This document shows positions 1 through 5,511 of a DNA stretch of 10,971 nucleotides, piece after piece. Source of the stretch: Gammaproteobacteria bacterium (lineage in GTDB: Bacteria; Pseudomonadota; Gammaproteobacteria; BMS3Bbin11); assembly GCA_030636465.1 (NCBI GenBank), contig DAOVWW010000017.1, positions 1 through 10,971 on the forward strand. The letters are read 5' to 3'. How positions within the stretch are numbered: the first letter of the stretch is position 1; every line of letters begins with the position of its first letter. The notes beneath the pieces are model-generated. The model was not told the origin of the DNA and made no database searches. It saw only the letters and a list, made by a program, of their open reading frames with translations. A program made the translations under genes and the position numbers.

Positions 1-56
1 ACCTAAGACCTAAGACCTAAGACCTAAGACCTAAGACCTAAGACCTAAGACCTAAA
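1..56. repeat. 7-bp tandem repeat array (ACCTAAG)n
   Basis: Seven perfect copies of ACCTAAG are followed by an eighth with its last base changed (ACCTAAA). The array begins at the window edge, so its true length is unknown. Because 7 is not a multiple of 3, each strand meets a stop codon in every frame (TAA on plus, TAG on minus), each recurring every 21 bases. The stop codon of the flanking minus-strand gene lies in the degenerate last unit. The repeat could arise by replication slippage and may vary in copy number between strains. It does not resemble a CRISPR, an iteron set or an IS end. No function can be assigned. Confidence 0.95.
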
Positions 57-342
57 TCTGATCTACAAACTGCCCGAACTCGTGTTTTTGTACAGGGTTA
101 TCAGGGTCTGGCATGTCATCGGCCTCGAGATCATCAAAGGGGCCAGACCAGTCTTCCGGAGCCGCTGCTGAGGTCAATTCCATCTCATTCCATAATTCAT
201 TATCGAGTTCTTCAATGGCGCCGTCAAAATATTGAATTTCGATAGTTTCGTCATCATCATCGATAGCAACGATTTCAAATAGCTGCTTATCTGCGTTATC
301 AAGATACCATTTGCCTATTGCCGGAACTGGATGGTTTTTCAT
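52..342 (-). CDS. Small acidic conserved hypothetical protein, DUF6763-like
   Basis: A 96-residue soluble protein with no signal peptide or membrane segment. It is strongly acidic, with a DDDDE run near residue 28 and many Asp/Glu toward the C-terminus. The N-terminal GKWY motif, the central IEIQYFDG followed by EELD, and the later PEDWSGPFDD match my memory of a small gammaproteobacterial family annotated DUF6763; this is recollection, not a search. Function is unknown. The ATG start is preceded by an excellent GGAGG Shine-Dalgarno site (complement of 346-350) and a promoter further upstream. The gene points away from dapF and is transcribed independently. Its stop codon TAG sits inside the heptamer array, so changes in repeat number downstream would not alter the protein. 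Confidence 0.8.
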   Translation of the reverse strand: MKNHPVPAIGKWYLDNADKQLFEIVAIDDDDETIEIQYFDGAIEELDNELWNEMELTSAAAPEDWSGPFDDLEADDMPDPDNPVQKHEFGQFVDQI

Positions 343-412
343 AGTGCCTCCGATAGAATGTTTAAGCGAATATAATGTCTAGTACGGTGTTCGGTTTGCT
401 TCTATGCCTTTA

Positions 413-441
413 TATATAGACCTCTAAATGAGTAGTTTCAA
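413..441 (-). promoter_or_regulatory. Sigma-70-type promoter of the DUF6763-like gene
   Basis: On the minus strand TTGAAA (complement of 436-441) is separated by exactly 17 bases from TATATA (complement of 413-418). This predicts a start near 406 and a leader of about 64 nt before the ATG at 342. The GGAGG ribosome site lies in that leader. It is called by eye from consensus match and spacing only. Confidence 0.5.
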
Positions 442-461
442 CAACTATCTGCTCAAGCAAA

Positions 462-493
462 TTGTATGCCGCAAGTAGCTTTTTTCGTATAAT
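462..493 (+). promoter_or_regulatory. Candidate promoter of the dapF-DUF484-xerC operon
   Basis: A perfect TATAAT (488-493) lies about 110 bases before dapF. The best -35-like hexamer, TTGTAT (462-467), is 20 bases away, longer than usual, so the -35 assignment is weak. The rest of the 259-base divergent gap (343-601) holds no gene that I can see. In particular there is no small lipoprotein gene (lptM) and no lysA in front of dapF, unlike many relatives. A small GC-containing hairpin (CCTGG 570-574 with CCGGG 580-584) stands just before the dapF ribosome site. Confidence 0.3.
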
Positions 494-601
494 TTCTGCT
501 AAAACAATAGCCTGCATTCTGAAATGGTTATTTAAGTTTAGCTTTTAAAAAATAGCGCATATCGGCTTTCCTGGAATTGCCGGGCAGGGTAGAGTTATCA
601 A

Positions 602-1441
602 ATGAATATCGCTTTCACAAAAATGCATGGGCTTGGTAACGATTTTATCGTTATTGAGGCACTGATTCATAAATTCAGTGCTACAGCTGAGCAAATCAGG
701 CAGTTGGCCGATCGCCATTTTGGTATTGGATTTGATCAACTGCTGCTGGTTGAGCCCCCAAAGTCTGAGGATACGGATTTCAGTTACCGAATATTCAATG
801 CGGATGGCAATGAAGTTGAACAATGCGGCAATGGCGCACGCTGTTTTGCACGCTTTGTCTACGATCGTGGTCTGACAGAAAAAACGGAGATACGTGTCGG
901 AACCCTGTCAGGCATAATAATTCCCCGCCTGCTCGATGATGGCAGGATCCGTGTTGATATGGGCAAGCCGGATTTTCAGCCTGAGAATATTCCATTTATC
1001 ACCGATAAACGTGAATCCAGCTATCAGCTGATGCTCGATAATGACGAGATAAATATTGGTGCGGTGTCTATGGGAAATCCACATGTAGTGCAGATTGTCG
1101 AAGATACTGAACAGGCACCGGTAACAATTAGCGGGCCGGAGATTGAACATCATCGCCGTTTTCCGAAGCGGGTTAATGCCGGATATATGCAGGTGCTTGA
1201 CCGCCAGGCCATACGCTTACGTGTGTGGGAGCGCGGTGCGGGTGAAACACTTGCCTGTGGTACGGGCGCCTGTGCCGCCGTCGTGGTAGGAATAGATCAG
1301 GGTGTACTCGATAGCCCAGTGGAAGTAAGGCTACGAGGTGGTACACTCGAGGTTGAATGGTCAGGGCCGGAGGAGTCTGTTTTTATGACGGGTCCGGCAG
1401 AATACGTATACGAGGGTTCATACGAGATGGAGACACTATGA
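602..1441 (+). CDS. dapF: Diaminopimelate epimerase
   Basis: The enzyme interconverts LL- and meso-diaminopimelate in the cytoplasm, the penultimate step to lysine and the source of meso-DAP for peptidoglycan. It needs no cofactor and uses two cysteines as acid and base. Both are visible: Cys75 in EQCGNGARC and Cys219 in ACGTGACA, equivalent to E. coli Cys73 and Cys217. The N-terminus ([13 protein letters not shown]) and the GNPHVV and [10 protein letters not shown] motifs are typical. The length of 279 residues is normal for the family. The ATG has a modest GAG ribosome site 7 bases upstream. The gene ends with an ATGA overlap with the DUF484 gene (start 1438, stop 1439-1441), the usual translational coupling in the dapF-yigA-xerC operon. 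Confidence 0.98.
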   Translation: MNIAFTKMHGLGNDFIVIEALIHKFSATAEQIRQLADRHFGIGFDQLLLVEPPKSEDTDFSYRIFNADGNEVEQCGNGARCFARFVYDRGLTEKTEIRVGTLSGIIIPRLLDDGRIRVDMGKPDFQPENIPFITDKRESSYQLMLDNDEINIGAVSMGNPHVVQIVEDTEQAPVTISGPEIEHHRRFPKRVNAGYMQVLDRQAIRLRVWERGAGETLACGTGACAAVVVGIDQGVLDSPVEVRLRGGTLEVEWSGPEESVFMTGPAEYVYEGSYEMETL

Positions 1442-2136
1442 GTAAACAGCCCAGCAGCAAGAGCGAAAATGTTGAATTATCCGAGCAGGAGGTAATCAGC
1501 TATCTCGAAGAACATCCTGATCTTCTACAAAAATACGATACCTTACTCGAAAAAATGGAAATCCCGCACAAGACGGGCACGGGCATGATTTCGTTGATAG
1601 AGCGCCAGGTAGAAATCTTGCGTGAAAAGAATAATTCACAGGAAGATCGTCTGAATTTCCTGATACAGAATGCCCGCACTAATGAAGAACTTACTGAAAA
1701 GCTTCATCGTTACAGCCTGCATCTGAGCAGCACCTCGGGGCTGCCAGAATTGATGCAGAGTGCTTCAGAAGACTTACGCCAGCTATTTGATATAGACGCA
1801 GTAAGTATTCACATCAAGCCTGAATACCAGGATGAGGATTTGCAAACTTCCGACCTGAGTGACAAGGCTTACACAGCCATTCTGGACACCATAGGAACGG
1901 AAACATGCAGCTGCCATAGCGAACTGGATGATGAACTCATGGTTTCCCTGTTTGCAGACGATGCAGCTAGCTTAAATTCCTGTGCGCTACTAGCCCTGGA
2001 TGCCCCGCACAGAGTCGGGGTTATTGCATTGGGTGCGACAGATAAGAGTCGCTTTAACCCGGCAATGGGTACACTAATTCTGACTCGTCTTGGCGAACTG
2101 TTCTCTGCCGCCTTAATGCGGCATTGTCCCGATTAG
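1438..2136 (+). CDS. DUF484 family protein (YigA-like)
   Basis: A 232-residue cytoplasmic protein corresponding to E. coli YigA, always found between dapF and xerC in this operon type; its molecular role is not established. The N-terminal part (about residues 16-100) shows the family pattern: a helix ending in a YLEEHPDLL motif, then IPH, then [27 protein letters not shown], largely helical with coiled-coil character. The C-terminal part (about residues 100-230) has the GAF-like fold expected of the family, ending with a helix around [16 protein letters not shown] chose ATG 1438 because it gives the ATGA overlap with dapF. An in-frame ATG at 1357 would add residues from deep inside dapF that do not resemble the family. 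A gap of 16 bases separates it from xerC. Confidence 0.92.
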   Translation: MSKQPSSKSENVELSEQEVISYLEEHPDLLQKYDTLLEKMEIPHKTGTGMISLIERQVEILREKNNSQEDRLNFLIQNARTNEELTEKLHRYSLHLSSTSGLPELMQSASEDLRQLFDIDAVSIHIKPEYQDEDLQTSDLSDKAYTAILDTIGTETCSCHSELDDELMVSLFADDAASLNSCALLALDAPHRVGVIALGATDKSRFNPAMGTLILTRLGELFSAALMRHCPD

Positions 2137-2152
2137 TTTGAGATGAGCGGAC

Positions 2153-3061
2153 ATGCTCGATATCGCTGAGGCACAGCTCGACAGTTTTTTTGACTATCTG
2201 CGATACGAACGAAGAAATTCTCCGCGTACGATTTCAGCCTATCAACAGGATTTAAAAAGGCTGAGCAGTTATTGTGATAAGCAGGAAATAACCAGCTGGT
2301 CAGAGGTCGATAATCTGCTTGGCAGGAAATGGCTGGGCAGCATGCACCAGTACGGCCTCTCAGGCAGCAGCATTCAGCGGATACTGTCGGGCTGCCGCAG
2401 TTTCTATCGTTGGCTGATCAGAGAAGAATTTGTTGCCAGCAATCCATTTGAATTACTCAAAGCCCCGCGCCGGCCACGTAAACTACCCAATACCCTGGAC
2501 ATCGATGCGGTGCAGCAGTTGGTTGCCCTGAAGGGTGATGAGCCTTTGACTGTCCGCGATCGAGCAATCATGGAGCTGTTTTATTCATCAGGTTTACGTT
2601 TATCAGAACTGGTCTCGCTGGATCTACCTGATGTTGATCTGGTGACGGGCGAGGCAAGAGTGACAGGTAAGGGTAATAAGACACGGATCGTACCCGTCGG
2701 GCGCTATGCGCGACTAGCGATAAAGCAGTGGATGGCAATTAGGCCGCAGCTGGCAAATGAAGCTGAAGTTGCACTGTTTGTCAGCAAACGCGGCAGCAGG
2801 CTGGCGCAGCGCAGCATAGAAAAAAGACTTAAAGTATGGGCAATTCGCCAGGGAATCAACCGCAATGTTCACCCCCACATGTTACGGCATTCTTTTGCCA
2901 GTCACATGCTCGAATCCAGTGGAGACCTACGCGCAGTACAGGAGCTGCTGGGGCACCAGAACATCTCCACAACACAAATCTACACCCATCTGGATTTTCA
3001 GCACCTGGCAAAGGTTTTTGATAAAGCGCACCCGAGAGCGAAGAGAACGAAAAGGGAATGA
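2153..3061 (+). CDS. xerC: Tyrosine recombinase XerC
   Basis: A 302-residue site-specific recombinase that with XerD resolves chromosome dimers at the dif site during FtsK-dependent segregation. It has an N-terminal SAM-like DNA-binding domain (about residues 5-95) and a C-terminal catalytic domain. All catalytic residues are present: Arg149 (SSGLRLSEL), Lys173 (TGKGNKTR), His242 and Arg245 (HMLRHSFASHML), His268 (LGHQNI) and the nucleophile Tyr277 (TQIYTHLDF). Each is within one or two positions of its E. coli counterpart (R148, K172, H240, R243, H266, Y275). It is the third gene of the dapF operon. The assignment to XerC over XerD rests on operon context and the short basic tail (RAKRTKRE). 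In E. coli yigB follows; here an AT-rich islet follows. Confidence 0.96.
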   Translation: MLDIAEAQLDSFFDYLRYERRNSPRTISAYQQDLKRLSSYCDKQEITSWSEVDNLLGRKWLGSMHQYGLSGSSIQRILSGCRSFYRWLIREEFVASNPFELLKAPRRPRKLPNTLDIDAVQQLVALKGDEPLTVRDRAIMELFYSSGLRLSELVSLDLPDVDLVTGEARVTGKGNKTRIVPVGRYARLAIKQWMAIRPQLANEAEVALFVSKRGSRLAQRSIEKRLKVWAIRQGINRNVHPHMLRHSFASHMLESSGDLRAVQELLGHQNISTTQIYTHLDFQHLAKVFDKAHPRAKRTKRE

Positions 3062-3109
3062 GATGCGTGGTTGAGTTCAGGGTTATGCAGGCAGGTGAGC
3101 AAGTAGTTA

Positions 3110-3469
3110 GTGACCCTGAGAATGCACACCGGAAGGCAACAGAAAGCAGGAAGAGAAAGTTTCATGCAAAGGTTCAATGCGGATGGTGTGATAGCTTTGG
3201 CTTTTGAACATCATCTTGCCATCGCAAAAAATATGCCACTAGATCAGGTCATAGACTGGATAACATCGATTGCTGATCGCGGGATAATTGAGTTTGTTCC
3301 AAAGAGCGATCCTACAGTAAAAGAAATGTTATCAATGCGAGAGGACATATTCCCTGACTATAATGAGTTGTCATTTGCAGCGGCGCTAGGCAGGTACTCC
3401 ACTATTGTTAAGAAGGAAAAAATATCCATGTCTGGAAGAGTTTTGTATGAATATAAGAAGTCGGAATAG
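3110..3469 (+). pseudogene. C-terminal fragment of a class I SAM-dependent methyltransferase
   Basis: The frame keeps only the last ~100 residues of a methyltransferase family that is normally several hundred residues long. Recognisable blocks are ALAFEHHLAIAKNMPLD, IEFVPKSDPTV and REDIFPDYNE, then a SGRVLYEY end. The SAM-binding Rossmann part with its glycine-rich loop is absent. An in-frame TAG at 3104-3106 and the end of xerC 48 bases before the frame leave no room for it. A GTG at 3110 opens the frame, but ATG 3164 has a far better ribosome site (AGGAAGAG, 3148-3155), so a ~101-residue product could still be made. Its 3' end overlaps the next gene by 23 bases. Family identity is from memory of the motifs. 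The likely reading is a remnant left by deletion or recombination; a shortened functional protein is less likely. Confidence 0.7.
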
Positions 3470-4997
3470 ATATTTAATCTTCTTTTTTGTCTTTTCGGCG
3501 ATGGCCTCATTTGAGACCCTAATGTTATTCAGTGAAGCTGAATCTTTCATCCAGTCGCTAAGTGTTTTTGCATATATAGCCAGCATAATATTAATAGAAG
3601 TACTGATATTATTTTTTATTTCTCTTTACTCAGAAAAAATATTTTTATTTGTTCTTGGCCTTGCCTTAACTGCCAATATTCTCAGTCTTAAACTGCTTTT
3701 TTCAAAAACAGTTCAAGCTATTCCAGATATTAATCTCATTTTATCAGTAGCTATACCTGGGTTAATGGTTGGCGTAGTATTAATTTTGTTAAATCGCTCA
3801 AAAAAAATCCCGGGTGTTAAGGCAGTTGTTATATCTGGAATTATTTTTATTGTGATACCAATAGCAAATGCTCAGTACAAAATTTTTAAAGAAAGACACA
3901 CTCAAGAGGAAATTGATAAATCGGATGAGGTTTTGCAGCAGTGGTCACAGCTTAGATTTAAAGAAAAACCGAATATTCATTTGATTAGCATTGATTCAAT
4001 GATCCCACTTTCAATACTCAGTGAGTACTTAGACATCTCTGAGCTACCCTATGAGGAAACGCTAATAGCGAGCACATTGAGAAAACCTATTTCTTATTCT
4101 CCAAGAGTACCAAGCAATCCTTCAATGAATTCGATTATGCAGCTTGATCAGGCAGAGGCCATAATGGGTTATAGTTATTTTGCAGGTCGCAAACCTTCAG
4201 TATTAACTTCAATATTTGCAAGCAATGATTATGAGATTTCAACTGGTTTTTTCAATTATTATTTTGGTAAAAAAGGCAGTTATATAGATAGTTCATTGCC
4301 ATCCAGCGATGCTGAATTTAAAAATACACTGCTATGCTTAAATGAAGGAAAAACCTATGTAAATCAAATGCGTTTCTTCGGTATATGTACGGTATTTGGG
4401 GGTTTTTCAAGTGATTTTAATCCTGATAAAAATATGACGGAGACCGCTTTCTTAGTGAAAGCCTGGCCAAGCCAGGTATTAGACGTAATTTTGCAACTAA
4501 GCAGGAAGACCCGGCCACAAATTTCATTTCATTATATTTATAAACCCATTGGGCATACGAGAAATCATTTTCGTCATAATAATGTTGAACATCGAAGTGA
4601 GTATAAAAAATATTATCTTGAAAATGCGGCTAAACTTAATGAATTTATAAAAAAATTGTTATCTCTTATATCCAATAGCGACCCAAACTCTATAGTAGTA
4701 ATATTTGGTGACCACGGTGCCTTGTTAAGCCGTGGGGTGTCTGCTGATGATAACCCTGAATTTGTATATAAAGACCTGCATATGATTGAATTGGCAGTGG
4801 TGAAAACTGAGAATCGGTGTTCATCTGACTCAGCATTTCACTACTCTGATTCCTATGCTACTCCATCAAGGGTAATAGCTGGCATCATACGATGTTTATC
4901 AGAAACCCCGAAAGAGATAGATAAAATTGTTGATTTCATTGATTTAAATACAAAAGTAAAAGAGCTTGAGGACATGAGATTGAAGAGAGAAAAATAA
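3447..4997 (+). CDS. Membrane-anchored sulfatase/alkaline phosphatase superfamily protein
   Basis: A 516-residue protein with about five hydrophobic segments (roughly residues 8-28, 40-60, 63-84, 95-115 and 126-143) followed by a large domain, probably periplasmic, with the alkaline phosphatase/sulfatase fold. Metal-site motifs are visible: IHLISIDSM with Asp183 at the domain start, His370 in YKPIGHTRNHF, and Asp422-His423 in VIFGDHG. The usual nucleophile Thr/Cys/Ser position falls in PRVPSNPSMNS (about 220-229), so Ser226 or Ser223 is the candidate; this is inference. The topology resembles phosphoethanolamine or glycerol-phosphate transferases and LtaS-like enzymes, so a role in modifying a surface glycan or lipid is plausible but the substrate is unknown. 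ATG 3447 is chosen because GGAAGAG sits 6 bases before it and translation couples to the methyltransferase remnant. The gene is much more AT-rich than its neighbours (13 G/C in 3601-3660). Confidence 0.75.
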   Translation: MNIRSRNRYLIFFFVFSAMASFETLMLFSEAESFIQSLSVFAYIASIILIEVLILFFISLYSEKIFLFVLGLALTANILSLKLLFSKTVQAIPDINLILSVAIPGLMVGVVLILLNRSKKIPGVKAVVISGIIFIVIPIANAQYKIFKERHTQEEIDKSDEVLQQWSQLRFKEKPNIHLISIDSMIPLSILSEYLDISELPYEETLIASTLRKPISYSPRVPSNPSMNSIMQLDQAEAIMGYSYFAGRKPSVLTSIFASNDYEISTGFFNYYFGKKGSYIDSSLPSSDAEFKNTLLCLNEGKTYVNQMRFFGICTVFGGFSSDFNPDKNMTETAFLVKAWPSQVLDVILQLSRKTRPQISFHYIYKPIGHTRNHFRHNNVEHRSEYKKYYLENAAKLNEFIKKLLSLISNSDPNSIVVIFGDHGALLSRGVSADDNPEFVYKDLHMIELAVVKTENRCSSDSAFHYSDSYATPSRVIAGIIRCLSETPKEIDKIVDFIDLNTKVKELEDMRLKREK

Positions 4998-5012
4998 GTT
5001 TCAAGCTTCAAG

Positions 5013-5037
5013 AAAAAACCTTAGGGAAGCTCTGGTT
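5013..5037. terminator. Weak bidirectional terminator between convergent genes
   Basis: AACC (5017-5020) can pair with GGTT (5034-5037), with a two-base AG/CT extension across mismatches. On the minus strand the stem is followed by six T (complement of 5013-5018). On the plus strand a TTATTTCTTCTTT stretch follows. The stem is short and the call is tentative. It overlaps the stop codon of the cysteine-cluster gene. Confidence 0.3.
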
Positions 5038-5440
5038 ATTTCTTCTTTCTTTCCCACTTATCCCATTTTTTATATTTCTTTTTACAGTATTTGCGCAGGG
5101 CGTCGTAATCTTTGAAATAGAGCTCAAAATCTTCTTCCCCGGCAAGGCCGTCTTTTTCACAATTATCACTGCCATGATCACGGCAAATTTTGGGCCTGAC
5201 ATCGTATATGCCGCAGTCCCCATTCGGTAATAAATGGGTGCAGGGGTTCGTCATTAGAAGAAACCAGCCGTCTTCATCTTTGTAGGCTTCGGTGTGCTCA
5301 TGTGATATCTGCCACAGGATGACGTCAAAGTCTTCTCTGGAACGAGGCGTTTCTATGTGCTGGGTGAAATAGGTACAGCACCATGAGCGTGTACACTGTA
5401 TGCAGGGGCTGTTATCTTCTACGGGTATTTTCTTTGGCAT
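5036..5440 (-). CDS. YkgJ family cysteine cluster protein
   Basis: A 134-residue cytoplasmic protein of the zinc/iron-chelating CxxC-cluster family (YkgJ-like). Eight cysteines are placed as in the family: Cys13-x2-Cys16-x4-Cys21-Cys22 near the start, Cys67 and Cys76 around NPCTHLLPNGDCGIYDVRP, Cys86 in KICRDHG, and Cys94. They probably bind a metal or Fe-S centre; the physiological role of the family is not settled. The C-terminal tail is rich in Lys and Trp. I chose ATG at 5438-5440; a TTG three codons upstream is possible but adds nothing conserved. No Shine-Dalgarno site is visible before the ATG, and the likely promoter leaves almost no leader. The gene is monocistronic and divergent from ydbH. 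Confidence 0.88.
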   Translation of the reverse strand: MPKKIPVEDNSPCIQCTRSWCCTYFTQHIETPRSREDFDVILWQISHEHTEAYKDEDGWFLLMTNPCTHLLPNGDCGIYDVRPKICRDHGSDNCEKDGLAGEEDFELYFKDYDALRKYCKKKYKKWDKWERKKK

Positions 5441-5449
5441 GGCGCGCAA

Positions 5450-5476
5450 TCTATAGCAAAAGTCGTCCTGTCACAA
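5450..5476 (-). promoter_or_regulatory. Extended -10 promoter of the cysteine-cluster gene
   Basis: On the minus strand TTGTGA (complement of 5471-5476) lies 15 bases before an extended -10, TGC-TATAGA (complement of 5450-5458). The predicted start is only about 3-5 bases before the ATG at 5440, so the transcript may be nearly leaderless, in keeping with the absence of a ribosome site. The element lies in the 71-base gap to ydbH, so the ydbH promoter must overlap it. I cannot identify the ydbH promoter convincingly. Confidence 0.4.
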
Positions 5477-5511
5477 TAAATGATTTTTGAGAACACAAGC
5501 TTACTCCCTCC

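Noticed and set aside
1..56. Telomere-like repeat (similar to CCCTAAA-type arrays)
   Set aside because: The unit is CCTAAGA rather than a known telomere repeat, and the neighbouring genes are clearly bacterial, so a eukaryotic chromosome end is not supported.
545..823. Minus-strand open frame overlapping the start of dapF
   Set aside because: It is the antisense shadow of dapF coding sequence, with no ribosome site or recognisable protein features.
1357..1437. Longer N-terminus for the DUF484 protein
   Set aside because: The extra 27 residues come from out-of-frame dapF sequence; the ATGA overlap start at 1438 fits the family and operon.
2836..3074. Two plus-strand frames inside the end of xerC
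   Set aside because: They are alternative-frame readings of the conserved XerC catalytic region and have no independent support.
3062..3109. dif-like or integrase attachment site next to xerC, explaining the islet
   Set aside because: I found no dif-like palindrome and no direct repeats flanking 3062-4997, so site-specific insertion is not supported by sequence.
3405..3446. Earlier start for the sulfatase-like protein
   Set aside because: The codons before 3447 overlap the methyltransferase fragment, while ATG 3447 has a good ribosome site and begins a normal membrane-protein N-terminus.
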